From Alkalisalibacterium limincola (GTDB taxonomy: Bacteria > Pseudomonadota > Gammaproteobacteria > Xanthomonadales > Xanthomonadaceae), in NCBI RefSeq assembly GCF_008017755.1, contig NZ_VRTS01000001.1, positions 310,001 through 374,000 of the forward strand: a stretch of DNA of 64,000 nt. Reading direction: 5' to 3'. This document shows positions 46,133 to 55,806 of this stretch, piece after piece. The notes beneath the pieces are model-generated. The model saw only the letters and a list, made by a program, of their open reading frames with translations. It was not told where the DNA came from and made no database searches. A program made the translations under genes and the position numbers. Numbering within the stretch: position 1 is the first letter of the stretch; each line of letters begins with the position of its first letter.

Positions 46133-46134
46133 AT

Positions 46135-46165
46135 GCATTCGGCGGGCCCATGGCCCGCCGAATGC
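46135..46165. terminator. Long perfect palindrome between convergent genes
   Basis: GCATTCGGCGGGCC-CAT-GGCCCGCCGAATGC: a 14-bp perfect stem with a 3-base loop starting 3 bases after the SDR stop. There is no T tract, so it may act as a transcript-end barrier or processing site rather than a standard terminator. Confidence 0.55.
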
Positions 46166-46191
46166 GTTGCACTACTGCTTCCTGCTGGCCG

Positions 46192-48096
46192 CTAGAACTC
46201 GCGCACCACCCGGAAGCCCAGGCGTGGGTTGGTCGAGCCCGGCTGGGCCGACAGGCGGAATGCCGAGCGCACCTGGCTCGGGGCACTGGCCCACGACGCC
46301 CCTCGAATCACGCGGCGGGCGCAACCCGGGTTCACCCAGGCGCTGCCGTCGGTCGGGGCCCGCTGGTAATTGTCGTGCCAGCAGTCCTCCACCCACTCCG
46401 ACGTGTTGCCGATCATGTTGTAGAGCCCGAATGCATTCGCCTCGTAGGTGCGCACGGGGGCAGGACCCCAGTGCCCGTCGGAGTAGTCGCTGAAGGCATT
46501 CGACCAGTTGCGGCGGGTAACAGAACGATCGCCGTCGCCGGTCAGGTTGCCAAGCACCCGCGGCGGTTGGGCGCCATCGCCCCACGGATAGGCCGTCTGG
46601 CCTCCCGCACGCAGGGCGTACTCGTACTCGGCTTCGGTCGGCAGGCGGTAGCGCTGGCCTGTCTCGCGCGCCAGCCAATCCACGTAGGCCTTGGCATCGT
46701 TCCAGGACACGTGGATGACGGGAAGGTCGTTGGACGCGCGCTCACCGAGGTGATCGTGCTGCCAGTTGACCCCCGTCTTTTCGCCGATGCTGCCGGTGGA
46801 CTCGTCGTACACCGTCGCGCGTCCCGCCTGCTGGGCACTGGTGACGTAGCCGGTCGCGTTGATGAACTGCCGGAACTCGCCCACGGTGATCTCGGTCTGG
46901 GACATCGCGAAACCGCGCGAGAGCCGTACCTGGAACTGGGGCCCCTCGTTGGCGGTGCGGTCACGCTCGTTCGCGGGCGAGCCCATCATGAACGTGCCCA
47001 GCGGAATCACGACCAGCGCCGGACCTTCGCCGCCGGAGGCGATCGGATCGGTGAGCACGTCGCCCGGGCTGAAGTTGGCGTAGTTGCGTGCGTTGTCCAG
47101 GCGTGTGCGCAGCGATTCGACATTGCGCCCGTCCAGCGACACGCCATCGAGCTGCGCCAGCTGGCGCTCGGCCTCGTCGTAGTCGCCGGCATCGATGGCG
47201 GACTCGATGCTGGCCTCGATGCTGGCCGCGCGTTGTTCGCGTTGGGCGACGATGCGCGCGCCGGCGTCCTGCGCGGCGCTCGACCCCGGCACCACCTCCC
47301 CGGCCTGTGCCAGGAGGCGATCGGCAGCAGCGAAGTCGCCCGCTTCAGCGGCTTGCGCCGCCTGCGCCACCAGCGCGGCCTCGACCTGCTCCAGTCCTGA
47401 GCGGGCAGCTGCACTGCCTGGATCCGCCGCCAGGAGCGCGCGATAGATTTCCACCGCATTGTTGCCTTCGGGCGCGACCAACCGTCCCTCGGCGATGTGC
47501 TGCTGCGCGGTAGCCAGCTGCTGGGCGTGCTCACGCCCCGCCGAGATCTTCGTCGAAAGCGCCTGGGCCGCGGCGGTCTGGCCACGATGGCGGTTGGCCA
47601 TCGCCGAAAGCCGGGCTGCCTCGTCGAAGCGCCCGGCAGCCACGGCCGCCTCACCTCGTGCAACGATCTGGGCCACCGCCCGGTCGATGCCGCTGCGTGC
47701 ACCATCGTTGTTCGGGCTCAGTGTCAGTGCCCGGCTGTAGAACGCGATCGCTCCGCCGGCTGAATCCTCCGGACGCCCCGCAGCGAGCGCCTGGTCACCG
47801 CGCTGCACCAGCTCACGCGCCTCTTCGGCCGGCGTCATGCTCAGGTCCGGCGCCCACTCCTCCTCCTGCGACGTCGCGTCGACGAGACGACGGCGCAACG
47901 CGGGCGCGTCGGATGCCTCCTCGGCCGTTGTTTCCGGCGGCGGCGCGTCCTGCGCAGCCGCGTGGGCGATGCCGCCCAGACCCATCGATGCCAGCGCAAC
48001 GCCGGCCCCCAGTGCCATGACGACAAACCCGCCCGACAGCGTCGGCTTCGTGCCATGCTTTCCAGATGAAGCGAACTCCCCCGATACAGCGAACAT
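46192..48096 (-). CDS. SUMF1/FGE-sulfatase-domain exported protein with a helical repeat region
   Basis: With the ATG at 48096 (GGGGGAAG 9 bases upstream) the protein has 634 residues. A membrane/signal segment TLSGGFVVMALGAGVALASM is at about 20-40. About 90-360 form helical tetratricopeptide-like repeats (REHAQQLATAQQHIAEGRL, ADRLLAQAGEVV). The C-terminal 250 residues are an FGE-sulfatase domain: VIPLGTFMMGSPANERD, LPTEAEYEYALRAGG, NTSEWVEDCW, and RRVIRGASWASAPSQVRSAF ending LGFRVVREF. Many such domains bind ligands or peptides and are not formylglycine-generating; the paired active Cys cannot be assigned. It is divergent from rnd with only 62 bp between. Confidence 0.75.
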   Translation of the reverse strand: MFAVSGEFASSGKHGTKPTLSGGFVVMALGAGVALASMGLGGIAHAAAQDAPPPETTAEEASDAPALRRRLVDATSQEEEWAPDLSMTPAEEARELVQRGDQALAAGRPEDSAGGAIAFYSRALTLSPNNDGARSGIDRAVAQIVARGEAAVAAGRFDEAARLSAMANRHRGQTAAAQALSTKISAGREHAQQLATAQQHIAEGRLVAPEGNNAVEIYRALLAADPGSAAARSGLEQVEAALVAQAAQAAEAGDFAAADRLLAQAGEVVPGSSAAQDAGARIVAQREQRAASIEASIESAIDAGDYDEAERQLAQLDGVSLDGRNVESLRTRLDNARNYANFSPGDVLTDPIASGGEGPALVVIPLGTFMMGSPANERDRTANEGPQFQVRLSRGFAMSQTEITVGEFRQFINATGYVTSAQQAGRATVYDESTGSIGEKTGVNWQHDHLGERASNDLPVIHVSWNDAKAYVDWLARETGQRYRLPTEAEYEYALRAGGQTAYPWGDGAQPPRVLGNLTGDGDRSVTRRNWSNAFSDYSDGHWGPAPVRTYEANAFGLYNMIGNTSEWVEDCWHDNYQRAPTDGSAWVNPGCARRVIRGASWASAPSQVRSAFRLSAQPGSTNPRLGFRVVREF

Positions 48097-48158
48097 AGAC
48101 CACTTCCCCCTGAAGTCGGTGTCCCGACAAAGTGGCTTCAACTTAGGCGAATGCATTG

Positions 48159-49280
48159 ATGGCTGCAACACATCCTTCACACCCCGCCAGGCAGTGGATC
48201 GACGATCCTGCCGCGCTGCGCAACACGCTCGCGCAATGGGCCGACCAGCCGGTCGTGGGCGTGGACACCGAATTTGTGCGCGAGCGCACGTTCTGGCCCC
48301 AGGTGGCCCTCGTGCAGTTGTCGGTCCCGGGCCAGGTGCTGCTGGTCGACCCCCTCGTGCCCGGCATGCCCGGGGAGCTGGTTCCACTGCTCCGGGACCC
48401 GGGAAAGCTCAAGGTCATGCACAGCGCCAGCGAGGACCTGCAGGTGTTCAAGACCGCCTGCGACGCCGTGCCCAGCCCCTTGTTCGACACCCAGGTGGCC
48501 GCCGCCCTGGCAGGCCTCGGCACCGGCGTGGGCTACCAGAAGCTGGTGGCCTCCCTGACCGGCACCGAACTGGAGAAGGGTGAAACCCGCTCCAACTGGC
48601 TGCTGCGCCCGCTCAGCGAGCGCCAGCTGGATTACGCCGCCGACGACGTGACCCACCTGCACGAGTTGCATGGGCAGCTCTCCGGGCGACTGGAGGAGCT
48701 GGGCCGCCAGGGGTGGCTTCAGGAGGACTGCGCGCGCGCCGTGGCTGCCGCCGATGCCGACGCACGCGACCCGTGGCCACACCTGTCGATGCGCAGTGCC
48801 CAGACCCTGGATGCCGAGGGGCAGGCCCGGCTGCGGCGCCTGCTGGTGTGGCGCGATGAGCAGGCGCGGCGGGCCGATCGGCCGCGCAGCTGGATCATCG
48901 ACAACGAGCTGGTCGTGACGCTGGCCCGTCGCGTCCCTGTCGACCAGGCGGCCTTCGCGCGCCTGCTCGACGGCCAGGCACGCTCGCCCCGGCAGTTGCG
49001 CGGCCCGCTCTGGGAGGTGGCCAGCGCCCCGCTGGAGGACAGCGACCGCGAGCTCCCCCTCGCGCCCGCCCAGGACGCCAGCCAGCGTGCGCTGGTCAAG
49101 CGCCTGCAGGAGCGCGTGGCGGGCGTGGCCGAAGCGGCAGGCATTCCAGACGGCGTCCTGGCCTCGCGGCGGCAGATCGAGCTGCTGCTGGCCACGGGGG
49201 ATTGGGACGCTGCGTTCGGCGGCTGGCGACGCGAACTCCTGGAACCGGCCCTCGCCGCGGAGATCGCGTCCGGGGGCTAG
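48159..49280 (+). CDS. rnd: Ribonuclease D
   Basis: RNase D (373 residues) trims the 3' ends of tRNAs and other small RNAs. The DEDD exonuclease motifs are VVGVDTEFVRERTFWP, VMHSASEDLQVFKTA and DYAADDVTHLHEL. HRDC domains follow (about 210-290, RLRRLLVWRDEQARRAD). ATG at 48159; a TTG one codon earlier is possible. Two tRNA genes lie just downstream, a nice but probably coincidental neighbour for a tRNA-processing enzyme. Confidence 0.93.
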   Translation: MAATHPSHPARQWIDDPAALRNTLAQWADQPVVGVDTEFVRERTFWPQVALVQLSVPGQVLLVDPLVPGMPGELVPLLRDPGKLKVMHSASEDLQVFKTACDAVPSPLFDTQVAAALAGLGTGVGYQKLVASLTGTELEKGETRSNWLLRPLSERQLDYAADDVTHLHELHGQLSGRLEELGRQGWLQEDCARAVAAADADARDPWPHLSMRSAQTLDAEGQARLRRLLVWRDEQARRADRPRSWIIDNELVVTLARRVPVDQAAFARLLDGQARSPRQLRGPLWEVASAPLEDSDRELPLAPAQDASQRALVKRLQERVAGVAEAAGIPDGVLASRRQIELLLATGDWDAAFGGWRRELLEPALAAEIASGG

Positions 49281-49318
49281 CGTTGCACGGCCGCTACCGC
49301 TATCATCTCCGGCTTCGT

Positions 49319-49394
<76 letters not shown>

Positions 49395-49446
49395 CGACAA
49401 CGAAGGACACCCGCGGCCTGCGCCGCACGGTGTACCGACACGGCAG

Positions 49447-49469
49447 CGGCGCCTTCGGGCGCCGTTTCC
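49447..49469 (+). terminator. Hairpin terminator after tRNA-Ala
   Basis: CGGCGCC-TTCG-GGCGCCG followed by TTTCC: a 7-bp GC stem with a stable TTCG tetraloop and a short T run, 52 bases after tRNA-Ala. It leaves tRNA-Arg as a separate unit, or partly readable. Confidence 0.6.
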
Positions 49470-49537
49470 GTTTGTGCACACGGTCCCTCCGGACCCCTCG
49501 TCCGGGCGGCCCAGCGGTTACAATGCCGCAGTTCACC

Positions 49538-49614
49538 GGCCCCGTAGCTCAGCTGGATAGAGCGTCCCCCTCCTAAGGGGAAGGTCGCAGGTTCGAATCC
49601 TGCCGGGGTCGCCA
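49538..49614 (+). tRNA. tRNA-Arg (anticodon CCT)
   Basis: A 77-base cloverleaf with encoded CCA. Acceptor GGCCCCG/CGGGGTC, D-arm GCTCAGCTGGATAGAGC, anticodon stem TCCCC/GGGGA around CTCCTAA gives CCT (reads AGG), T-arm GCAGGTTCGAATCCTGC. No integrase or remnant attachment repeat is seen downstream. Confidence 0.97.
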
Positions 49615-49656
49615 TGCTTTGCGCCGCACGATGCGGCGAATCGAACAGGAGTTCCC

Positions 49657-51192
49657 ATGACCCACGCAGTACTTTCCGCCCTCGGCCTCGGCAACGAGGA
49701 GTCCGGCACCTATCTCGGCCAGGGCGAGTGGTCCAAGACCCGCGACGCCGGCGTGATCGAGCCGACCGACCCGAGCACCGGCGAGGTGCTGGCCAAGGTC
49801 CATGCGTCCAGCGAGGCCGACTACGAGAAGATCGTCGAGCGCGCCCGCGAATCCTTCAAGGTGTGGCGCACCACCCCGGCCCCGCGCCGCGGCGAGGCGA
49901 TCCGCCTGTGCGCGAACGCGCTGCGCGAGAACAAGGACGCGCTGGGTTCCCTGGTCTCGCTGGAGATGGGCAAGATCAAGCCCGAGGGCGATGGCGAGGT
50001 CCAGGAGATGATCGACATCGCCGACTTCGCCGTCGGCCTGTCGCGCCAGCTCTACGGCCTGACCATGCATTCCGAGCGCCCGGGCCACCGCATGTACGAG
50101 CAGTACCACCCGCTCGGCGTGGTCGGCATCATCTCCGCGTTCAACTTCCCGGTCGCGGTGTGGAGCTGGAACGCGTTCATCGCGGCGGTGTGCGGAGACA
50201 TCTGCATCTGGAAGCCGTCGCCGAAGACCCCGCTGACCGCGATCGCGTCGATGAAGATCTGCAACGACGCCCTGCGCGAGGCCGGCTTCCCGGACATCTT
50301 CTTCCTGTTCAACGACGCCGGCACCGAGCTGGCGCAGAAGTTCGTGGACGACAAGCGCATCGGGCTGATCAGCTTCACCGGTTCGACCGCCGTGGGCCGC
50401 AAGGTCGGCGAGCGCGTCGCCGCGCGCATGGGTCGTTCGCTGCTGGAGCTGGGCGGCAACAACGCGATGATCGTGGACGAATCCGCGGACATGAAACTGG
50501 CGATCCCGGCGATCGTGTTCGGCGCGGTCGGCACCGCGGGCCAGCGCTGCACCTCGACCCGGCGCCTGTTCGTGCACGAGAAGGTGCACGACGAGATCGT
50601 CGAGAAGCTGGTGTCGGCCTACAAGCAGGTCGAGGGCAAGATCGGCGACCCCAATGCGGCAGGCACGCTGATGGGCCCGCTGATCGACGACGCCTCGGTG
50701 CAGCGCTACCTGGGTGCGATCGAGAAGGCGAAGGCGGCCGGCGGCGAAGTGCGGGCCGGCGGCGAGGCGATGACCGACCGCAAGGGCCACTTCGTGAAGC
50801 CCACGATCATCACTGGCGTGCCGAACAGCCACGAAGTGATCCAGACCGAGACCTTCGCCCCGATCCTCTACGTGGTGCCGTTCAAGGACATCGACGAGGC
50901 GATCGAGATGCAGAACGACGTGCCGCAGGGCCTGTCCTCGGCGATGTTCACGATGAACATGCGCGTGGCCGAGCAGTTCCTGTCCGCGGCCGGCTCCGAC
51001 TGCGGCATCGCCAACGTCAACATCGGCACCTCCGGCGCCGAGATCGGCGGGGCGTTCGGCGGCGAGAAGGAGACCGGTGGTGGCCGGGAATCCGGCTCGG
51101 ATGCGTGGAAGGTGTACATGCGCCGGCAAACCAATACGATCAACTACTCCGACGCGCTGCCGCTGGCCCAGGGCATCAAGTTCGACCTCTGA
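49657..51192 (+). CDS. amaB: ALDH7-type aldehyde dehydrogenase (L-piperidine-6-carboxylate / aminoadipate semialdehyde dehydrogenase)
   Basis: The 511-residue dehydrogenase has the oxyanion Asn in [15 protein letters not shown], the catalytic Glu in [14 protein letters not shown] and Cys in [18 protein letters not shown]7 (antiquitin-like) character shows in the GNNA form of the Glu motif, the N-terminal [17 protein letters not shown], and [35 protein letters not shown], here shown only in parts. Family members oxidise alpha-aminoadipic semialdehyde in lysine breakdown. GGAG precedes the ATG. No other lysine-catabolic gene is nearby, so the substrate is inferred. Confidence 0.82.
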   Translation: MTHAVLSALGLGNEESGTYLGQGEWSKTRDAGVIEPTDPSTGEVLAKVHASSEADYEKIVERARESFKVWRTTPAPRRGEAIRLCANALRENKDALGSLVSLEMGKIKPEGDGEVQEMIDIADFAVGLSRQLYGLTMHSERPGHRMYEQYHPLGVVGIISAFNFPVAVWSWNAFIAAVCGDICIWKPSPKTPLTAIASMKICNDALREAGFPDIFFLFNDAGTELAQKFVDDKRIGLISFTGSTAVGRKVGERVAARMGRSLLELGGNNAMIVDESADMKLAIPAIVFGAVGTAGQRCTSTRRLFVHEKVHDEIVEKLVSAYKQVEGKIGDPNAAGTLMGPLIDDASVQRYLGAIEKAKAAGGEVRAGGEAMTDRKGHFVKPTIITGVPNSHEVIQTETFAPILYVVPFKDIDEAIEMQNDVPQGLSSAMFTMNMRVAEQFLSAAGSDCGIANVNIGTSGAEIGGAFGGEKETGGGRESGSDAWKVYMRRQTNTINYSDALPLAQGIKFDL

Positions 51193-51211
51193 CCCCGGAG
51201 CCGTCCCCGCG

Positions 51212-51504
51212 ATGAACATGCCACGACCACCCTCCACCAATACCCTCGCGATCGTCAGCCTGGTCTTCGGGATCCTCGCGTGGACCGTGGTGCCCCTGGT
51301 GGGTGCGATCGTGGCGATCATCACCGGGCACATGGCCCGCGGCGAGCTGCGCGTCAGCATGCCGGCGGGCCACGAGACCGGCGACGGCCTGGCCGTCGCG
51401 GCCTGGTCCTCGGATGGCTGCAGCTGGTGCTGCTGGTGATGGCGTTCTTCGCCGTCATCTTCATCTTCGGGTCGCTCGCGGCCCTGGCCGCGATCTTCAG
51501 CTGA
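51212..51504 (+). CDS. Small DUF4190-like membrane protein (frameshifted)
   Basis: NTLAIVSLVFGILAWTVVPLVGAIVAIITGHMARGELR and the later GLVLGWLQLVLLVMAFF form the two-helix pattern of DUF4190 proteins (given in parts: the first helix is about residues 10-37). The frame changes near 51400; adding one G (GCG-GGC) gives GDGLAVAGLVLGWLQ and a protein of about 97 residues. Function is unknown. It lies between amaB and pyrD, 3 bp before pyrD, so it may be translated with it. Confidence 0.65.
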
Positions 51505-51507
51505 CCC

Positions 51508-52551
51508 ATGTACGCCCTCGCCCGCCCGTTCCTGTTCCGGCTCGACGCCGAGCAGGCGCACCACGCTGCGATGCGGGCCATCGAGGCGGCCTACCGCAGC
51601 GGCCTCAATCCGCTGCTCTCGCGTCGTCCCGAGCCGATGCCGGTCAAGGCGTTCGGGCTGGAGTTCCCCAACCCGGTCGGACTCGCCGCGGGGCTGGACA
51701 AGAACGGCACCCACATCGACGCCCTGTTCGCGCTCGGCTTCGGATTCGTCGAGATCGGCACCACCACGCCGCGCGCCCAGGAGGGCAATCCCAAGCCGCG
51801 CATGTTCCGGCTCCCCGAGCACCAGGCGGTGATCAACCGGCTGGGCTTCAACAACGACGGCGTCGATGCGCTGGTCGCCAACGTCGAGCGCGCCCGACGC
51901 AGCGGACCGGGCCTGCTGGGCATCAACATCGGCAAGAACCGCGACACCCCCAACGAGAATGCGGTCGACGACTACCTGCACTGCCTGCGCAAGGTCTATC
52001 CGGTCGCGGACTACGTCACCGTCAACATCTCCTCGCCCAACACGGCCGGGCTGCGCGACCTGCAGCAGGAGGAGATGTTGTGGAACTTCATCTCCACGCT
52101 GCGCGAGTCGCAGGAGGACCTGGCCGCCGAATTCGGTGAGCGGCGACCGATGCTGGTGAAGATCGCGCCGGACCTGGCCGAGGAGGAGATCGACCGGATC
52201 GCGGAGATCATGAACCTGGCCCGGGTCGACGGCGTGATCGCCACCAACACCACGATCGAACGCCAGGCCGTGGCCGGGCACCGCCATGCGTCCGAAGCCG
52301 GCGGCTTGTCGGGCAAGCCCCTGTATGCGCGCTCCACCGCGGTGCTGCGCCGCCTGCGCAGCAAGCTCAACGAGAACATCCCGATCATCGGGGTGGGCGG
52401 CATCCTCAGCGGCGCCGACGCCGCCGGCAAGCTGGCGGCGGGTGCCAGCCTGGTGCAGGTCTATACCGGCATGGTCTACCGCGGTCCGGGCCTGGTGTAC
52501 GAAGCCGTGGAGGCCGTGCGCCGACGCCGTGAAGCGCCGTCACGGGGATGA
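51508..52551 (+). CDS. pyrD: Dihydroorotate dehydrogenase (quinone), class 2
   Basis: PyrD (347 residues) oxidises dihydroorotate and passes electrons to ubiquinone at the inner membrane. The N-terminal helix ([19 protein letters not shown]) is the membrane/quinone segment. FMN and active-site motifs are [54 protein letters not shown] with the catalytic Ser, TNTTIER and [13 protein letters not shown]. It overlaps murB by 4 bp (ATGA). Confidence 0.95.
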   Translation: MYALARPFLFRLDAEQAHHAAMRAIEAAYRSGLNPLLSRRPEPMPVKAFGLEFPNPVGLAAGLDKNGTHIDALFALGFGFVEIGTTTPRAQEGNPKPRMFRLPEHQAVINRLGFNNDGVDALVANVERARRSGPGLLGINIGKNRDTPNENAVDDYLHCLRKVYPVADYVTVNISSPNTAGLRDLQQEEMLWNFISTLRESQEDLAAEFGERRPMLVKIAPDLAEEEIDRIAEIMNLARVDGVIATNTTIERQAVAGHRHASEAGGLSGKPLYARSTAVLRRLRSKLNENIPIIGVGGILSGADAAGKLAAGASLVQVYTGMVYRGPGLVYEAVEAVRRRREAPSRG

Positions 52552-53600
52552 GCGGCTACACCCTGACCGAAAACGCCCCGCTGACCGGTCGCAACACGTT
52601 CCGGGTGCCCGTGCGAGCGCAGTTGCTCGCCGAGGTGCGCCAAGTATCGGCGCTGGAGGAACTGTTTTCCTTCCCGATGTTGCGCGATGGACCGGTGCTG
52701 GTGCTGGGCGAAGGCAGCAACCTGCTCCTGGTCGCGGATGTCCCCGGCGTCGTGGTCAGCCTGGCGATGCACGGCATCACGATCCTGGAAAGCGACGACA
52801 CGAGTGCGCTTGTACGTGCCGAGGCCGGCGTCTCCTGGAACGACTTCGTGCAGTACACGCTGGGCCACGGGCTCGCCGGCCTGGAGAACCTGTCGCTGAT
52901 CCCGGGCACGGTGGGCGCCGCCCCGATCCAGAACATCGGCGCCTACGGGGTCGAGGTCGCAGAATTCATCGAGACCGTGGAGGCGTTCGACCGCGTGCAT
53001 CTCGCGCTGGAACGGCTGGGGCGCGGACAATGCCGCTTTGGCTACCGCGACAGCCTGTTCAAGCAGGAGGCCGGGCGCTGGGTGGTCACCGCGGTTGAGT
53101 TCCGGCTGCCGCGCCACGCCGAGCCACGCCTGGCCTATGCCGGCATCCGCGAGGAGCTTGCGGCGATGGACGTGGGGCAGCCCCGCCCCTCGCAGGTCGC
53201 CGAAGCCGTGATCCGGCTGCGCACCCGCAAACTGCCCAATCCGGCTTTGATCGGCAACGCCGGCAGCTTCTTCAAGAACCCGGTCGTGTCGCAGCACACC
53301 GCGGAGCGGCTCGCGGCGGAGAACCCGACCCTGCCCGTGTTCCCTTCCGGCAGCGCGGGCCAGGCCAAGCTTTCCGCGGCCTGGCTGATCGAGGCGTGTG
53401 GCTGGAAGGGCCACCGCGACGGCGACGCCGGCATCTCCGACCAGCACGCGCTGGTCCTGGTGAACCACGGACATGCCTCGGGACGCGAATTGCTCGCCCT
53501 GGCGCGCAAGGTCGCCGCCTCCGTGTCGGCACGCTTCGGCATCGAGCTCGAACCCGAGCCCCGGATCATCGGTGCCGACCCCGACGCCAGGTGGTCGTGA
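52548..53600 (+). CDS. murB: UDP-N-acetylenolpyruvoylglucosamine reductase
   Basis: MurB (350 residues) reduces enolpyruvyl-UDP-GlcNAc to UDP-MurNAc, using FAD and NADPH. Type I features are [43 protein letters not shown] (FAD loop), FGYRDSLFK with the Tyr insertion of type I enzymes, the catalytic Ser in [13 protein letters not shown], and [13 protein letters not shown]. The start overlaps pyrD and its stop overlaps a GTG start (GTGA), so four genes may form one unit. Confidence 0.95.
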   Translation: MSGYTLTENAPLTGRNTFRVPVRAQLLAEVRQVSALEELFSFPMLRDGPVLVLGEGSNLLLVADVPGVVVSLAMHGITILESDDTSALVRAEAGVSWNDFVQYTLGHGLAGLENLSLIPGTVGAAPIQNIGAYGVEVAEFIETVEAFDRVHLALERLGRGQCRFGYRDSLFKQEAGRWVVTAVEFRLPRHAEPRLAYAGIREELAAMDVGQPRPSQVAEAVIRLRTRKLPNPALIGNAGSFFKNPVVSQHTAERLAAENPTLPVFPSGSAGQAKLSAAWLIEACGWKGHRDGDAGISDQHALVLVNHGHASGRELLALARKVAASVSARFGIELEPEPRIIGADPDARWS

Positions 53601-54529
53601 TCAACTCCAGCGCCGGTGACAAGGCGGCCCGCGACATCTGGCACGCGATCGGCCTGATGACCGCCAGCGCGGTGTTCTTCGGCATCATGGCGGTGACGAT
53701 CCGCCTGGCATCGGCGCAACTGCACCCGTTCGAGATCGCCTTCTTCCGCAACGTGTTCGGGTTCGCGTTCGCGCTGCCGCTGCTCTTGCGGCATGGGCCG
53801 AGACTGCTGCAAACGGCGAAACTGCCGCTGTACTTCACCCGCTGCCTGATCGGCATCGCCTCGATGCTGGCCGGGTTCTGGGCGATCGTGAACCTGCCGC
53901 TGGCCCAGGCCATCTCGCTGTCGTACTCCACGCCGCTGTTCGTGACGATCCTGGCGGTCCTGCTGCTGGGCGAGGTGGTCCGCGCCCGGCGCTGGAGCGC
54001 AGTGCTGGTCGGATTCATCGGGGTCATCGTCATCCTGCGGCCGTTCGGGGGCGACTTCACCCTCGGCATGCTGGTGGCGCTGTTCGCCGCGGCGATGAGT
54101 GCGGCGGTGGCGGTGAGCATCAAGTTTCTCTCGCGCACCGAACACCCGGACGCGATCGTCATCTACACCAGCCTGCTGTGGATCCCGATGTCGCTGGTAC
54201 CGGCACTGCTGGTCTGGGAGACACCGGTGGGCATCACCTGGCTGTGGATCATCCTGGCAGGTGCGCTGGGTACGGCCGGACACATGTGCTGGACCCGCGC
54301 GTTCAGGCTGGGCGATGCCTCGCTGCTCACGCCGGTGAGCTTCCTGCAGCTGCCCGTGGTCGCCGTGCTGGCATGGCTGCTGTTCGGCGAGGGGGTGGAT
54401 CGCTACACCGCGATCGGTGCGGCGATCGTGTTCGGTGCCAACGCCTACATCGCGCACCGCGAATCGCAACTGGCCCGGCGCGCCGTCACCGACCCCGAAA
54501 TCGCCCCGGAGACACCCAACCCGCGCTAG
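53597..54529 (+). CDS. EamA/DMT-family transporter
   Basis: A 310-residue inner-membrane protein starting at the GTG of 53597, which overlaps the murB stop by 4 bp. About ten hydrophobic helices make up two EamA repeats, the first beginning IGLMTASAVFFGIMAVTIRLA and the second around MLVALFAAAMSAAVAVSIKFL. ISLSYSTPLFVTILAVLLLGE is the usual end of the first repeat. DMT carriers move amino acids, purines or other metabolites, often outwards. The substrate is not predictable. It ends 13 bp from ispG on the opposite strand. Confidence 0.85.
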   Translation: MINSSAGDKAARDIWHAIGLMTASAVFFGIMAVTIRLASAQLHPFEIAFFRNVFGFAFALPLLLRHGPRLLQTAKLPLYFTRCLIGIASMLAGFWAIVNLPLAQAISLSYSTPLFVTILAVLLLGEVVRARRWSAVLVGFIGVIVILRPFGGDFTLGMLVALFAAAMSAAVAVSIKFLSRTEHPDAIVIYTSLLWIPMSLVPALLVWETPVGITWLWIILAGALGTAGHMCWTRAFRLGDASLLTPVSFLQLPVVAVLAWLLFGEGVDRYTAIGAAIVFGANAYIAHRESQLARRAVTDPEIAPETPNPR

Positions 54530-54541
54530 CCGGGCCGAGGC

Positions 54542-55786
54542 TCAGTCCCGATCGCGCCCGCCGTAGCGACGATCGACGTAGTCGTCGATGACCTCGACGA
54601 ATGCCTCGGCGATGTTCTCGCCCTTCAGCGTCATCGCCTTCTCGCCGTCGATGAACACCGGGGCGGACGGGGCCTCCCCGGTGCCGGGCAGCGAGATGCC
54701 GATGTCGGCGTGCCTGCTCTCGCCCGGCCCGTTCACCACGCATCCCATCACCGCCAGTGACAGGTTCTCGGCGCCCGGATGGCTGATGCGCCACTGCGGC
54801 ATCTTCTCGCGGACGTGTGCCTGCACCTTCTGCGCCAGGACCTGGAAGAACTCCGAGGTCGTCCGGCCACAGCCCGGGCAGGCCGTGACCAGCGGGGTGA
54901 ACGCCCGCAGGCCCATTGTCTGCAACAGTTCCTGAGCCACCACCACTTCGGCGGTGCGCGACTGCCCCGGCTCCGGGGTCAGGGAGATGCGGATCGTGTC
55001 GCCGATGCCTTCCTGCATCAGCACCGCCAGTGCAGCGGTTGAGGCCACGATGCCCTTGGAGCCCATGCCGGCCTCGGTCAGGCCCAGGTGCAGTGCGTAG
55101 TCGGAACGACGCGCCAGGTCGCGGTAGACCGCGATGAGCTCCTGCACGCCGCTGACCTTCGCACTGAGCACGATGCGATCACGGGCCAGGCCCAGTTCCT
55201 CGGCGCGGGCGGCCGATTCGAGCGCCGACACCACCAGTGCCTCGCGCAACACCCGGCCGGCGTCCCAGGGCTCCCGGCGCGCGGCGTTTTCGTCCATCAG
55301 CCGTGTGGCCAGGGCCTGGTCGAGCGAACCCCAGTTCACACCGATGCGCACGGGCTTGCCATGCCGCACGGCCGTTTCGACGATCTTGGAGAACTGCTGG
55401 TCCTTCTTCTTGCCGAAGCCCACGTTGCCGGGATTGATGCGGTACTTCGCCAGGGCCTCGGCACAGGCGGGCTCGCGCTCGAGCAACTGGTGGCCGTTGT
55501 AGTGGAAATCCCCGACGATCGGCACGCTGATGCCCATCATCTGCAGGCGATCGACGATCCGCGGGACTGCGGCGGCAGCCTCGGGCGTGTTGACCGTCAC
55601 CCGCACCAGCTCCGAACCCGCGCGCCACAACTGCGCCACCTGCCGCGTGGTGGACTCCACGTCGGCCGTGTCGGTGTTGGTCATCGACTGCACCACGACC
55701 GGGGCCTGGCCACCGATGGCCACGCCGGAGACATCCACCGCCACGGTACGGCGCCGCGGGCGCGAACCAAAACTGCTGTCGCTCAT
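54542..55786 (-). CDS. ispG: 4-hydroxy-3-methylbut-2-en-1-yl diphosphate synthase
   Basis: IspG (414 residues) is the iron-sulfur enzyme of the MEP isoprenoid route. The N-terminal TIM barrel has [43 protein letters not shown] and [10 protein letters not shown]. The C-terminal domain has the cluster cysteines in [14 protein letters not shown] and [19 protein letters not shown], and the catalytic Glu in that last motif. It is of the long bacterial type, with an insert around [15 protein letters not shown]. The next gene on the same strand starts 21 bp before it. Confidence 0.95.
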   Translation of the reverse strand: MSDSSFGSRPRRRTVAVDVSGVAIGGQAPVVVQSMTNTDTADVESTTRQVAQLWRAGSELVRVTVNTPEAAAAVPRIVDRLQMMGISVPIVGDFHYNGHQLLEREPACAEALAKYRINPGNVGFGKKKDQQFSKIVETAVRHGKPVRIGVNWGSLDQALATRLMDENAARREPWDAGRVLREALVVSALESAARAEELGLARDRIVLSAKVSGVQELIAVYRDLARRSDYALHLGLTEAGMGSKGIVASTAALAVLMQEGIGDTIRISLTPEPGQSRTAEVVVAQELLQTMGLRAFTPLVTACPGCGRTTSEFFQVLAQKVQAHVREKMPQWRISHPGAENLSLAVMGCVVNGPGESRHADIGISLPGTGEAPSAPVFIDGEKAMTLKGENIAEAFVEVIDDYVDRRYGGRDRD

Positions 55787-55806
55787 TCGATCCTCTCGGG
55801 GCGGGC

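Noticed and set aside
49622-49638. Hairpin CGCCGCA-CGA-TGCGGCG before amaB as a terminator
   Set aside because: No T tract follows, and it sits 8 bases after tRNA-Arg, so it may be part of tRNA trailer processing; evidence is too thin for a feature.
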